From NCBI RefSeq assembly GCF_003853705.1, contig NZ_QTQI01000008.1, forward strand, positions 62,001 to 126,000: a stretch of 64,000 nt of DNA. The letters run 5' to 3'. This stretch comes from Burkholderia sp. Bp8992. Its GTDB lineage: Bacteria > Pseudomonadota > Gammaproteobacteria > Burkholderiales > Burkholderiaceae. Under the pieces are notes generated by a model that was given only the letters and a program-made list of their open reading frames with translations, was not told where the DNA came from and did no database searches. Positions 50,479 to 60,097 of this stretch are shown here, piece after piece; position 1 is the first letter of the stretch, and each line of letters begins with the position of its first letter. The position numbers and the translations under genes were made by a program.

Positions 50479-52449
50479 TTACCCGACGTTCATCGGCAGC
50501 AGCACCATCTGCTTGCCCTCGACGTGCAGCCGCGCCTGCAGTTCGACCGGCGTCTGGTTGTGCAGCCACGCGGTCAGGAAGTTCACGCGCCGGAAGATCA
50601 GCTTGCTCGCGAAGCACACCGCGTTCGGATAGTCGTCGAGCGTTGACGACGCAAGATTCATGAACTCGACGACGGGGTTCGTGCCGAATGCGATCCGGTA
50701 GTCGGCCGCGATGCCGTTGCGACGGCAGTGCGCGACATAGTAGTCGAGCGATTCGGTGATCGCGTGCCGCAGCCGTTCGAGATGTTCGTGCCCGTCGTAC
50801 GCCTTCGCATCGACTTCACCGACCGCGAGGAAGATCACGTTGCGGAAGTGGCCGGGAAACAGCCGGTTGACCCACAGCAGCGCATGCATGCTCGCGCCGC
50901 GATGCTTGCCGACCAGCAGCACGGCCGTCGGCTGCGACGGATCGGGCTTGCCCGGCGCGGTGGCCTCGTCCACTTCCGGCGGCTTCCCGGAGAACAGCGC
51001 GTCCTCCTTCGCGAGCTGCGTGCGCGTATCCGCATAGTGGCGGTTGATCATGAAGCACAGCGCGATCACCGCGCTCGTCACGAGCACCGTGAGCCAGCCG
51101 CCCGCCGTGAACTTCTCGACCAGCGTGATGACGAGCACCGTCGCCGTCACGCTCAGCCCGAGCGCGGAGAGAAAGAAGTGCTTGAACCAGCCGCGCTCGC
51201 TGCGGTGGCGCCACCAGTACGTGCACAGCCCGAGCAGCGACATGCTGAACGTGAGGAACACGTTGATGCTGTACAGCACGACGAGCACGTCGACGTTGCC
51301 GTGCGTCCACAGCAGGATCAGCAGGCTCGACAGGCCGACGACGATGATGCCGTTCTGCCGCACGAGGCGCGTCGACAGGTCGCGGAAATGGCGCGGCACC
51401 CACGAATCCGACGCCATGTTCGACAGCACGGCCGGGCCGTCGAGGAAGCCCGTCTGCGCGCCGACCAGCAGCAGCCCGGCCTCGAACGCGAGCACGGCCG
51501 CGAGCAGCGCGTGGCGCGCGAACGCCGAACCGAGCCCGAGATGGTCGATCACGCTGCCGAACACCACCGCGTTGAGCGTCTGGCCTTCGACGGGCCGCGC
51601 GTGCCACAGCATGTACAGCAGGATGATGCCGCCGGCCGTGAACGCGAGCGACGTCGACATGTACCACATCGTCACCTTGCCGTTCGGCACGCGCGGATCG
51701 GCGAGCATGTTCACGTTGTTCGATACGGCCTCCAGGCCCGTATAGGTGCCGCCGCCGAGCGAGAACGCGCGCATCAGCAACGCGAGCATCACGAACAGGC
51801 CGAGCGACTGCGACATCCCGTGCGCCTCGTGCACGGCGTCGGGCACGACCATCGCGAGGCTGCTGCCGTGCGCGGCGACGCCATACACGATCAGCCCGAA
51901 GTGCAGGATCACGAAGCCGATGAAGATCGGCAGCAGCACCATGATCGACTCGCGCATCCCGCGGAAGTTGAGCCCCGTCATCATCAGGATCAGCACGATT
52001 TCGGTCGTGAGCTTGAACGCCTGCGCACTGACCGGCAGCAGGCTGAAGAACGCGTCGACGCCGCTCGCGAGCGACGTCGCAACCGTCAGCACGTAGTCGA
52101 CCAGCAGCGCGGCGCCCGATACCAGACCCGGCTTCGACCCGAGCAGCGAGGTCGCGACGCGGTAGCCGCCGCCGCCCGTCGGGAACAGCTCGATCACCTG
52201 GTTGTAGCCGATCGCGATGATGAACACGGTGGCGGCCGTCGCCAGCGCGAGGAACAGCGCGAGCGCATGGTGCTGGCCGAGCGCGAGAAACGCCTCTTCC
52301 GGGCCGTAGCACGACGACGACAAGCCATCGGCGCCGAGCCCGACCCAGGCCAGCAGCGGCGTCACGGCGATCGCATGCCGCGTGCGCGGATCGAGCGGAT
52401 CCAGCGGCTTGCCGACCAGCAGCTGCCACACCTTCTGGAATGCGGTCAT
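50479..52449 (-). CDS. APC-superfamily amino acid/cation permease with cytosolic C-terminus
   Basis: This 656-residue protein from ATG 52449 has about 12 transmembrane helices. They resemble the APC/KUP-like permease group: KPLDPLDPRTRHAIAVTPLLAWVGLGADGLSSSCYGPEEAFLALG, FPTGGGGYRVATSLLGSKPGLVSGAALLVDYVLTVATSLASG, LNFRGMRESIMVLLPIFIGF, GGGTYTGLEAVSNNVN. A C-terminal cytosolic domain follows (about 510-656: AVLLVGKHRGASMHALLWVNRLFPGHFRNVIFLAVGEVDAKAY) that resembles a USP-like fold. It probably imports amino acids or K+-like cations; the substrate is not certain. The stop lies 29 bases from the truncated OmpA-type gene. Confidence 0.85.
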   Translation of the reverse strand: MTAFQKVWQLLVGKPLDPLDPRTRHAIAVTPLLAWVGLGADGLSSSCYGPEEAFLALGQHHALALFLALATAATVFIIAIGYNQVIELFPTGGGGYRVATSLLGSKPGLVSGAALLVDYVLTVATSLASGVDAFFSLLPVSAQAFKLTTEIVLILMMTGLNFRGMRESIMVLLPIFIGFVILHFGLIVYGVAAHGSSLAMVVPDAVHEAHGMSQSLGLFVMLALLMRAFSLGGGTYTGLEAVSNNVNMLADPRVPNGKVTMWYMSTSLAFTAGGIILLYMLWHARPVEGQTLNAVVFGSVIDHLGLGSAFARHALLAAVLAFEAGLLLVGAQTGFLDGPAVLSNMASDSWVPRHFRDLSTRLVRQNGIIVVGLSSLLILLWTHGNVDVLVVLYSINVFLTFSMSLLGLCTYWWRHRSERGWFKHFFLSALGLSVTATVLVITLVEKFTAGGWLTVLVTSAVIALCFMINRHYADTRTQLAKEDALFSGKPPEVDEATAPGKPDPSQPTAVLLVGKHRGASMHALLWVNRLFPGHFRNVIFLAVGEVDAKAYDGHEHLERLRHAITESLDYYVAHCRRNGIAADYRIAFGTNPVVEFMNLASSTLDDYPNAVCFASKLIFRRVNFLTAWLHNQTPVELQARLHVEGKQMVLLPMNVG

Positions 52450-52851
52450 GGTCCCCTCCCGGAACGCCGGGCGCCACGCGCGGCGTGATCCTTTAAAGCT
52501 AATCGACGCACGCGCGCGGCGCCAGTCCGCACATTCCATAAGCCGCGGCCGACGGCACGGCGCCGCTTTCAGCGTGTAAGCGCATGGCGCCGGCGGCCAC
52601 GCGCCGGAACGCCCGTTTGAACACGCGGGCGCGAGCCGGCGAACCCGCCGCCGGCCGTGCGTCCTGCCCGTCCCGTCCGCCTGAACGCAATCGCTGCCCG
52701 CGTCCCGGTCGTGCGTTGTTCCCCGCAGTTCGTCTTTTGTGCGCGCGCAACAATGGCGATGCCTCGCGCCCGGCGCCCTGCGGGCAACCCGATTCCCTGC
52801 ATGACACCGGGCGCGATGGTTTTCAAAAACCACATCTCACGAGGACATACC
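52450..52851. promoter_or_regulatory. Divergent control region, APC permease versus rpfF
   Basis: This is 402 bases with no supported gene. A perfect palindrome GGTTTTCAAAAACC lies at 52818-52831, 21 bases before the rpfF start, and would sit across the rpfF leader or promoter. GAGGACATACC before ATG 52852 is the rpfF ribosome site. A lower-GC patch at about 52490-52503 (TTTAAAGCTAATC) lies upstream of the permease gene and may hold its promoter. Confidence 0.45.
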
Positions 52852-53715
52852 ATGCAACTCCAATCCCATCCGGCGTGCCGCCCGTTTTACGAAGCCGGCG
52901 AACTGTCGCAACTGACCGCCTTTTACGAAGAAGGCCGTAATGTCATGTGGATGATGCTGCGATCGGAGCCGCGGCCGTGCTTCAACCAACAACTCGTTAC
53001 CGACATCATCCATCTCGCGCGCGTCGCACGCGACTCGGGCCTCACGTTCGACTTCTGGGTGACGGGCTCGCTCGTCCCCGAGCTGTTCAACGTCGGCGGC
53101 GACCTGAGCTTCTTCGTCGACGCGATCCGCAGCGGCCGGCGCGACCAGCTGATGGCCTACGCGCGCTCGTGCATCGACGGCGTGTACGAGATCTACACGG
53201 GCTTCGGCACCGGTGCGATCTCGATCGCGATGGTCGAAGGCAGCGCGCTCGGCGGTGGCTTCGAGGCCGCGCTCGCGCATCACTACGTGCTCGCGCAGAA
53301 GGGCGTGAAACTCGGGTTTCCCGAGATCGCGTTCAACCTGTTCCCGGGCATGGGCGGCTATTCGCTGGTCGCGCGCAAGACGAACCGCGGCCTCGCGGAA
53401 TCGCTGATCGCGACCGGCGAAGCGCATGCGGCCGAGTGGTACGAAGACCAGGGGCTGATCGACGAGACGTTCGACGCCGGTGATGCGTATTTGGCGACGC
53501 GGACCTTCATCGACGTGGCGAAGCCCAAGCTGAACGGCATCCGTGCAATGCTGCGCGCCCGCGAGCGGGTGTTCCAGCTGTCGCGCTCGGAGCTGATGGA
53601 CATCACGGAAGCGTGGGTCCATGCGGCGTTCACGATCGAGCCGAAGGACCTCGCGTACATGGAACGCCTGGTGATGCTGCAGAACCGGCGCGTGTCGAAG
53701 CTGCGCACGGTGTAA
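52852..53715 (+). CDS. rpfF: RpfF, cis-2-dodecenoic acid (BDSF) synthase
   Basis: This 287-residue crotonase-fold protein matches the Burkholderia RpfF, which makes the diffusible signal cis-2-dodecenoic acid (BDSF) from an acyl-carrier-protein thioester. The two catalytic glutamates fall 20 residues apart, Glu138 in GGGFEAALAHH and Glu158 in FPEIAFNLFPGMG, as in RpfF of Xanthomonas. Other hallmarks are YEAGELSQLTAFYEEGRNVMWMML near the N-terminus and WYEDQGLIDETFD. It converges on rpfR, its receptor gene, 48 bases away, with a shared hairpin between them. A plain enoyl-CoA hydratase would lack the partner and the RpfF-specific N-terminal stretch. Confidence 0.93.
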   Translation: MQLQSHPACRPFYEAGELSQLTAFYEEGRNVMWMMLRSEPRPCFNQQLVTDIIHLARVARDSGLTFDFWVTGSLVPELFNVGGDLSFFVDAIRSGRRDQLMAYARSCIDGVYEIYTGFGTGAISIAMVEGSALGGGFEAALAHHYVLAQKGVKLGFPEIAFNLFPGMGGYSLVARKTNRGLAESLIATGEAHAAEWYEDQGLIDETFDAGDAYLATRTFIDVAKPKLNGIRAMLRARERVFQLSRSELMDITEAWVHAAFTIEPKDLAYMERLVMLQNRRVSKLRTV

Positions 53716-53720
53716 CGGAA

Positions 53721-53749
53721 CAGGCGCCGCCGCGTGCCGGCGGCGCCTG
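53721..53749. terminator. Bidirectional terminator hairpin between rpfF and rpfR
   Basis: Twelve-base arms 53721-53732 (CAGGCGCCGCCG) and 53738-53749 (CGGCGGCGCCTG) pair perfectly around the loop CGTGC. It starts five bases after the rpfF stop and ends 14 bases before the rpfR stop. No T run is obvious on either side, so it may also act as an mRNA-stabilising structure. Confidence 0.7.
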
Positions 53750-53763
53750 GGCGGGCACGAGGC

Positions 53764-55767
53764 TCAGGCGATCAGCCTGAGCTTCCTCGTCTCCGCCAGC
53801 CACGCCTCGAACGCCTGCGCCGGCATCGGCCGCGCGTAGTAGTAGCCCTGCGCGTGATCGACGTCGAGCTGCTTGAGGAAATCGGCTTCCGCATGCGTTT
53901 CGACGCCTTCGGCGATCACCGCGAAATTCAGCGCCTTCGCGAGCGACACGACCGAGCGCACCAGCGCCTGCGAGCGCGGGTTGCGGTCGATGCCCGTGAT
54001 GAAGGTGCGGTCGAGCTTGATCGCATCGAGCGGCAGGCGCGACAGCTGCGACAGCGACGAATAGCCGGTGCCGAAATCGTCGAGGTGGATCTCCGCGCCG
54101 AGCTGGCGGAACTGCCGCATCAGCCCGATCGCCGCCTCCTCGTCCTCGATGAAGCAGCTCTCGGTCAGCTCGATGTCGAGCAGGCCGGGCTTCAGCCCCG
54201 CGCCGTCGAGAATCGATGCGAACTGGTGGACGATGTTCATGTCCTGCAACTGCCGCGCGGACAGGTTCACCGCGATCCGGATGCCGAGCCCCTTCGCCTT
54301 CCACGCGGCGGCCTGCGCGGCCGCGGTGCGCATCACCCAGCGCCCGAGCGGCGCGATCAGCCCCGACTCCTCCGCGAAACGGATGAACTCGACCGGCGCG
54401 ACGAGCCCGCGATCGGGCGACTGCCAGCGGATCAGCGCCTCGACGCCGTGCACGTCGCCCGTCGCGATGTCGACGACCGGCTGGTAGTGCAGCACGAACT
54501 GCTCTTCCTCGAGCGCCTTGCGCAGGTTCGTGTCGAGCCACATGTACTTCGCGACCTTCTGGTTCATCTCCAGCGAGAACACGCGGTACGTATGCTTGCC
54601 CTCTTCCTTCGCGACGTACATCGCGGTGTCGGCGCTGCGGATCAGCGTCTCGAGCGAATCGCCGTGCTGCGGATACATCGCGATGCCGATCGAGCAGCTC
54701 GTGTACACCTCCATCAGCCCGAGGTGGATCGGCGTGCGCAGCCGTTCGAGGATGATCTGCGCGGTCGCTTCGAGCAACGGCCGCGTGCCGTGCTCGAACA
54801 GCACGAGGAACTCGTCGCCGCCGAGCCGCGCGAGCGTCGCGCCGGACGGCAGGCAGCCGCTGATGATCGCCGACACGTCCTGCAGCAGGCGGTCGCCGGT
54901 GATGTGCCCGTAGTGGTCGTTGACGCGCTTGAAGTTGTCGAGGTCGAGGAACAGGATGCCGACCTGGCCGCGCGTGTCGGGGCTCTCCGCGTCGATCGCC
55001 GCGCGGATCCGCTCGCTGATCGCATGGCGGTTCGGCAGCCCGGTGAGCACGTCGGTGTTCGCGAGCTCGATGAGCCGATGCTGCGCGTTGCGCTCCTCGG
55101 TGATGTCGATGCCCGAGCAGATCAGGAACTGCTCTTCGATGCCGCTGCCGCTCTGCACGAACTTGTTGCGGAACTGGAACAGGCGCGGCCCGTTGACCGT
55201 GTTGATGTAGCGCTCGACCGCGTACGACTGGTTGCTCGCGAAAAAGCCCGTGATGTTGGTGCGCGACTGCGCGCCCTGCTCGGGGCTCATGAACAGCTCG
55301 AACGCGCTGCGGCCGATCACGTCGACCTCGCGCTTGCCCGTCACTTCCTCGCACAGGCGGTTGAAGCGCTGCACCATCCCGTTGCGGTCGAGGATCACGA
55401 CGAGCGAATTCACCTCGGACACGACCTGCTCGGCGAACGCGAGCCCGTGCGAGAGGTCGCCCGCGACGGACACCGTATCGGAATAGGCCGAGGCCGTGCC
55501 GGCCCAGTCGGTCGTGTTGACCTTCCTGCCGACGAGATGGAGGCTGACCGGACTGCCGAACAGCACGATGTCGAGCACGAGGTGCGACGTGACGCCTGTC
55601 AGCGCCCGGATGCGTGTGGCCTGCTCGCCCGTCAGCGCAATGGCGACGTTGGTCAGGCCGCGCACGGCGGCCAGCTCGAGCGCATTGCTGTCGCTGCCGA
55701 GACGCCAGCAGGGGCTGCGCGTACCGACGTGCGCCTCGAGTACCGCGCTATCGTTTTCGTCATCCAT
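53764..55767 (-). CDS. rpfR: RpfR, BDSF receptor with PAS, GGDEF and EAL domains
   Basis: This 667-residue cytoplasmic protein is the Burkholderia BDSF receptor that changes cyclic-di-GMP levels. Domains in order are an N-terminal RpfF-interacting (FI) domain (about 1-95), a PAS domain (about 110-225: ILDRNGMVQRFNRLCEEVTGKREVDVIGRSAFELF, ERYINTVNGPRLFQFRNKFV), GGDEF (motif LGGDEF, GGDEF at 316-320) and EAL (motif GVEALIR, EAL at 443-445). Both GGDEF and EAL catalytic motifs are intact, so diguanylate cyclase and phosphodiesterase activity are both possible. BDSF binding at the PAS domain is known to raise the phosphodiesterase output. Start ATG 55767; convergent with rpfF. Confidence 0.93.
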   Translation of the reverse strand: MDDENDSAVLEAHVGTRSPCWRLGSDSNALELAAVRGLTNVAIALTGEQATRIRALTGVTSHLVLDIVLFGSPVSLHLVGRKVNTTDWAGTASAYSDTVSVAGDLSHGLAFAEQVVSEVNSLVVILDRNGMVQRFNRLCEEVTGKREVDVIGRSAFELFMSPEQGAQSRTNITGFFASNQSYAVERYINTVNGPRLFQFRNKFVQSGSGIEEQFLICSGIDITEERNAQHRLIELANTDVLTGLPNRHAISERIRAAIDAESPDTRGQVGILFLDLDNFKRVNDHYGHITGDRLLQDVSAIISGCLPSGATLARLGGDEFLVLFEHGTRPLLEATAQIILERLRTPIHLGLMEVYTSCSIGIAMYPQHGDSLETLIRSADTAMYVAKEEGKHTYRVFSLEMNQKVAKYMWLDTNLRKALEEEQFVLHYQPVVDIATGDVHGVEALIRWQSPDRGLVAPVEFIRFAEESGLIAPLGRWVMRTAAAQAAAWKAKGLGIRIAVNLSARQLQDMNIVHQFASILDGAGLKPGLLDIELTESCFIEDEEAAIGLMRQFRQLGAEIHLDDFGTGYSSLSQLSRLPLDAIKLDRTFITGIDRNPRSQALVRSVVSLAKALNFAVIAEGVETHAEADFLKQLDVDHAQGYYYARPMPAQAFEAWLAETRKLRLIA

Positions 55768-55957
55768 GGAGCGCCCCGATCCAGAAAAAACGCACAGTTT
55801 AGACGGAGGAGAAGGCCAACCGCCCTCCCGGGCACGTACAGTGCGCGTACCCGGCAGGGTAGCCGCGATTGCCGTGACAGCAGTCCTCGTCCCGTACTTG
55901 TTTCCAGCTAATGCGACCCGGCGTTCGCGCGCGATGCGCGCAGGTTCTGCCTAACGA

Positions 55958-56074
55958 ATGATGAGAGCCATCTTATCAAATGACGATGAAGATTGGCACT
56001 CACATTTAGAGCGGAGTGTCAAGGAATCGGGACTCGATTGGCAAGCCGGATTTTTCATGATTGGCGGCAAGTAA
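55958..56074 (+). CDS. Possible short peptide
   Basis: A 38-residue frame (MMRAILSNDDEDWHSHLERS, then VKESGLDWQAGFFMIGGK) lies in an AT-rich stretch. There is no clear ribosome site (CTAACGA precedes it) and no recognised domain. It is only a candidate; its different base composition suggests a piece of acquired DNA. Confidence 0.2.
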   Translation: MMRAILSNDDEDWHSHLERSVKESGLDWQAGFFMIGGK

Positions 56075-56294
56075 AAGACCGGACGCGCCGTGTGGAACGG
56101 CATCGGCGGAATCGGCTGAGCGCCTTTGTGGTCGTGGGTTTGCGGTCGGTTCCGAGCGATCGGGACGAGGGTGCTCCCGGTGCCGTCCGGACAGGGTCGG
56201 ATCACGTTCCGACGATCCGGATTTCGGTCATTTTTGATTCCGTTTGTGCGTTAATTCGTTGTTTTATTCCACAGTCCGTTGCAATGTTTCCCGT

Positions 56295-56324
56295 GCAACC
56301 GGCGCGGGCCTCCGCGCCGGTTGC
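56295..56324 (-). terminator. Hairpin after the 5-oxoprolinase gene
   Basis: Twelve-base arms GCAACCGGCGCG (56295-56306) and CGCGCCGGTTGC (56313-56324) pair perfectly around a six-base loop. It lies six bases beyond the stop of the leftward 5-oxoprolinase-type gene. No strong T run follows. Confidence 0.65.
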
Positions 56325-56329
56325 AGCGG

Positions 56330-59300
56330 TCATCCCGCCACGCCGTAGCCGCCGCCGCCCGGCGTCTCGACGACGAACACGTCGCCCGGCGCCATCTGCG
56401 CGCGGCCGATATGGTCGAGCGCCTCGACCGTGCCGTCGGCCCGCTCGATCGTGTTGCGGCCGAGCGCGCCGGCGCCGCCGCCCGCCGCGCCGAACGGCGC
56501 GTGGATCCGGTTGTTCGACAGGATCGACGCGGTCATCGGCTCGAGGAAGCGGATCCGCCGCACCGCGCCGTCGCCGCCGCGCCAGCGCCCGCTGCCGCCC
56601 GACCCGGCGCGGATCCGGTGCGAATCGAGCCGCACCGGGTAGCGCCATTCGAGCACCTCCGGATCGGTCAGCCGCGAATTCGTCATGTGCGTCTGCACCG
56701 CGCCGACGCCCGCGAAACCGTCACCCGCGCCGCTGCCGCCCGCGATCGTCTCGTAGTACTGGTAGCGAGCGTTGCCGAATGTGAAGTTATTCATCGTTCC
56801 CTGGCTCGACGCGACGCAGCCAAGCGCGCCGTACAGCGCGTTGGTGATCGCCGACGACGTTTCGACGTTGCCCGACACGACGGCCGCCGGATACTCGGGG
56901 TTCAGCATCGAGCGCGTCGGCACGATGACCGTCAGCGGCTTCAGGCAGCCGGCGTTCAGCGGTATGTCGTCGCCGACCAGCGTGCGGAACACGTACAGCA
57001 CGGCGGCCATGCAGACGGCCTTCGGCGCGTTGAAGTTGTTATCGAGCTGCGCGGACGTGCCGGTGAAATCGATTTCCGCACGCCGCGCCGCGCGGTCGAC
57101 GCGGATCGCGACGCGAATCTCCGCGCCGTTGTCGAGCGGGTAACGGTACGCGCCGTCCTGCAGTGCGCCGATCACGCGCCGCACGGCTTCCTCGGCGTTG
57201 TCCTGCACGTGCCCCATGAACGCGAGCACAACGTCGCGGCCGAACTGCGCCACCATCCGGCGCAGTTCGTCGACGCCCTTCTGGTTCGCGGCGACCTGCG
57301 CGCGCAGGTCGGCCATGTTCTGCTCGACGTTGCGCGCCGGGTAGCGGCCCGACGCGAGCAGCGCGCGCGTGTCGGCATCGCGCAGCACGCCGGCCGACAC
57401 GAGCTGCCAGTTGTCGATCAGCACGCCCTCCTCGTCGATATGGGTCGAATCGGGCGGCATCGAGCCCGGCGTCGTGCCGCCGATGTCCGCGTGGTGGCCG
57501 CGCGAGCCGACGTAGAACAGCGGCGTGTCCGAGCCGTCGGCAAATACCGGCGTGATGACCGTCACGTCCGGCAGGTGCGTGCCGCCGTGATAAGGGTCGT
57601 TCAGCATGAAGACGTCGCCGTCGCGCATGCGGCCGCGGTTGCGCTCGATCACCGTGCGGATGCTTTCGCCCATCGAGCCGAGGTGCACGGGCATGTGCGG
57701 CGCGTTCGCGATCAGGTTGCCGTCGCCGTCGAAGATCGCGCACGAGAAGTCGAGCCGCTCCTTGATGTTCACCGAGTACGCGGTGTTCTGCAGCCGCAGC
57801 CCCATCTGCTCGGCGATCGACATGAACAGGTTGTTGAAGATCTCGAGCCGCACCGGGTCCGCGTCGGTGCCGAGCGAGCGGCGCGCCGGCAGCGGCGTCG
57901 TGCGCGTCAGCACGAGGTTGCCTTGCGCGGTCATGTCGGCGCGCCAGCCGGGTTCGACGACGGTCGTGCCGTTCTTCTCCGCGACGATCGCCGGGCCGTC
58001 GATCGCGTCGCCGGCAAGCAGCGTGTCGCGCACGACCAGCGCCGCGTCGTGCCATTGGCCGCCCGAATAGAAGCGCACGGCCGCGTGCGCTTGCGGCGCC
58101 GCGCCCGCCCCGCGCGGTGCGAGCGGCGCGATGTCGACCGGCGCGTCCGAGCGGCCGATCGCCTCGACCGACGCGAGCTCGGCGACGAGCGGCGTGCCGG
58201 GCATCAGGAACGCGTAGCGCTGCCGGTAGGCGGCCTCGAATGCCTGCTGCATCGCGTCGACGCTGCCGGCCGGCACGTCGAGCGCCGAGTCGGTGCCCTG
58301 GTAGCGCAGGTGCACGCGCCGCTCGGTCGCGATCCGCTCCGGCGGCACGCCCTGTTCGAGCAGCGCGCCGACGGCCTCGTCGGCCAGCCGGTCGAGCGCC
58401 GCATTCAGCGCCGGCAACGACGCGTCGGACAGCACGGCCTCGACCGCGCGCTCGCGCATCGCGGTCTGGTCGGCAAGGCCCATCCCGTAGGCGGACAGCA
58501 CGCCCGCGAGCGGATGCGCGAACACCTGCGTCATCCCGAGCGCATCGGCCACGCCGCACGCGTGCTGGCCGCCCGCGCCGCCGAACGTCGTCAGCACGTA
58601 GCGCGACACGTCGTGGCCGCGCTGCACGGAGATCTTCTTGATCGCGTTCGCCATGCTGCCGATCGCGATGTCCAGGAAGCCTTCGGCCAGCGACTCGGGC
58701 GTCTCGCGCCGCCCCGTCGCCGCGTGGATCTCGTCGGCGAGCGCCGCGAACTTCGCGACCACGCCGTCGCGGTCGAGCGGTTCGTCCGCATGGGGGCCGA
58801 ACACGCGCGGGAAATGGTCGGGCTGGATCTTGCCGAGCATCACGTTGCAGTCGGTGACCGTCAGCGGGCCGCCGCGCCGGTAAGCGGCCGGCCCCGGGTT
58901 CGCGCCGGCCGATTCGGGCCCCACGCGCAACCGTGCACCGTCGAAGCCGAGCACCGACCCGCCGCCCGCCGCGACCGTATGGATGCTCATCATCGGCGCA
59001 CGCATCCGCACGCCGGCCACCTGCGTCTCGAACTCGCGCTCGAACTCGCCGTTGTAGTGCGACACGTCCGTCGACGTGCCGCCCATGTCGAAGCCGATCA
59101 CCTGGCCGAAGCCGGCCGCACGCGCAGCACGCACCATCCCGACGATGCCGCCGGCCGGGCCCGACAGGATCGCGTCCTTGCCCTGGAACGCGTCGGCGCG
59201 CGTCAGCCCGCCGCTGCTCTGCATGAACTGCAGGTTCACGCCCGGCATCTCGTGCGCGACCTGCTCGACGTAGCGGCGCAGGATCGGCGACAGGTACGCG

Positions 59301-59968
59301 TCGACGACGGTCGTATCGCCGCGCGACACCATCTTCATCAGCGGCGACACTTCGTGCGACACCGACACCTGCGTGAAGCCGATGCGGCGCGCGAGTTCGG
59401 CCAGCGCATGTTCGTGCGCGGTGTAGCGGTAGCCGTGGATCAGCACGATCGCGAGCGCGCGCACGCCGCTGTCGAACACACGGCGCAGCGACGCTTCGGC
59501 ACCCTGAACATCGAGCGGCACGACGACGTCGCCATGCGCGCCGACGCGCTCGTCGATCTCGACGACGGTCTCGTACAACGCATCGGGCAGCACGATGTCG
59601 AGATCGAACAGGCGCGGCCGGTTCTGGTACGCGATCCGCAGCACGTCGCGAAAGCCGCGCGTCGTCGCGAGCGCGGTGCGTTCGCCCTTGCGTTCGAGCA
59701 GCGCGTTGGTCGCGACCGTCGTGCCCATCTTCACCATGTCGACGTGCGCGGGCGTGATCGCCTCGCCTGCCGCGAGGCCGAGCAGGTGGCGGATGCCGGC
59801 CACGGCCGCGTCGCGGTACTGCTCGGGGTTCTCCGACAGCAGCTTGTGCGTGACGAGCGTGCCGTCGGGCCGGCGCGCGACGATGTCGGTAAACGTGCCG
59901 CCGCGGTCGATCCAGAATTGCCAGCGCGCAGCGTCGGAGGGAACGGGGGAAAGGTGTCGGTCAGTCAT
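56330..59968 (-). CDS. Hydantoinase/5-oxoprolinase, fused HyuA-HyuB
   Basis: This 1212-residue protein from ATG 59968 is the fused ATP-dependent 5-oxoprolinase form. The N-terminal HyuA half has [48 protein letters not shown], and [47 protein letters not shown]. The HyuB half begins at about 700 ([63 protein letters not shown]) and ends in a Gly-rich stretch ([13 protein letters not shown]). It should open 5-oxoproline or a related cyclic amide with ATP. Together with the DUF1445 protein, MFS and LysR it suggests a catabolic unit for 5-oxoproline or hydantoin-like compounds. The longer frame to 60040 has no ribosome site. Confidence 0.92.
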   Translation of the reverse strand: MTDRHLSPVPSDAARWQFWIDRGGTFTDIVARRPDGTLVTHKLLSENPEQYRDAAVAGIRHLLGLAAGEAITPAHVDMVKMGTTVATNALLERKGERTALATTRGFRDVLRIAYQNRPRLFDLDIVLPDALYETVVEIDERVGAHGDVVVPLDVQGAEASLRRVFDSGVRALAIVLIHGYRYTAHEHALAELARRIGFTQVSVSHEVSPLMKMVSRGDTTVVDAYLSPILRRYVEQVAHEMPGVNLQFMQSSGGLTRADAFQGKDAILSGPAGGIVGMVRAARAAGFGQVIGFDMGGTSTDVSHYNGEFEREFETQVAGVRMRAPMMSIHTVAAGGGSVLGFDGARLRVGPESAGANPGPAAYRRGGPLTVTDCNVMLGKIQPDHFPRVFGPHADEPLDRDGVVAKFAALADEIHAATGRRETPESLAEGFLDIAIGSMANAIKKISVQRGHDVSRYVLTTFGGAGGQHACGVADALGMTQVFAHPLAGVLSAYGMGLADQTAMRERAVEAVLSDASLPALNAALDRLADEAVGALLEQGVPPERIATERRVHLRYQGTDSALDVPAGSVDAMQQAFEAAYRQRYAFLMPGTPLVAELASVEAIGRSDAPVDIAPLAPRGAGAAPQAHAAVRFYSGGQWHDAALVVRDTLLAGDAIDGPAIVAEKNGTTVVEPGWRADMTAQGNLVLTRTTPLPARRSLGTDADPVRLEIFNNLFMSIAEQMGLRLQNTAYSVNIKERLDFSCAIFDGDGNLIANAPHMPVHLGSMGESIRTVIERNRGRMRDGDVFMLNDPYHGGTHLPDVTVITPVFADGSDTPLFYVGSRGHHADIGGTTPGSMPPDSTHIDEEGVLIDNWQLVSAGVLRDADTRALLASGRYPARNVEQNMADLRAQVAANQKGVDELRRMVAQFGRDVVLAFMGHVQDNAEEAVRRVIGALQDGAYRYPLDNGAEIRVAIRVDRAARRAEIDFTGTSAQLDNNFNAPKAVCMAAVLYVFRTLVGDDIPLNAGCLKPLTVIVPTRSMLNPEYPAAVVSGNVETSSAITNALYGALGCVASSQGTMNNFTFGNARYQYYETIAGGSGAGDGFAGVGAVQTHMTNSRLTDPEVLEWRYPVRLDSHRIRAGSGGSGRWRGGDGAVRRIRFLEPMTASILSNNRIHAPFGAAGGGAGALGRNTIERADGTVEALDHIGRAQMAPGDVFVVETPGGGGYGVAG

Positions 59969-60097
59969 GATGTCGGGTCGAGGCGTCGTTGAATCGAGGG
60001 ACGAGCGCCGCCGCACGGCGCGCGTCGCACGCCGTGTCACGGTCTCGATGAAAGGGGAAGAAAAACGCCGGGCCGGCCGGCCCGCCGCTGCCGTCGG

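Larger units (their letters stand above)
55768..56329. other. AT-richer intergenic region upstream of rpfR
   Basis: This 562-base spacer between rpfR (leftward) and the 5-oxoprolinase stop is AT-richer at about 55955-56080 and 56220-56290. It should contain the rpfR promoter. A short plus-strand frame at 55958-56074 is listed separately. I see no repeat, IS end or RNA gene here. A hairpin at 56295-56324 ends the 5-oxoprolinase operon. Confidence 0.4.

Noticed and set aside
55951-56205. An 84-residue minus-strand frame upstream of rpfR
   Set aside because: Pro/Ser/Cys-rich reading with no ribosome site and no domain; treated as a shadow of intergenic DNA.
56279-59992. A 1237-residue plus-strand open frame over the 5-oxoprolinase gene
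   Set aside because: It is antisense to an intact HyuA-HyuB fusion and lacks any recognisable domain; composition is that of a high-GC shadow.
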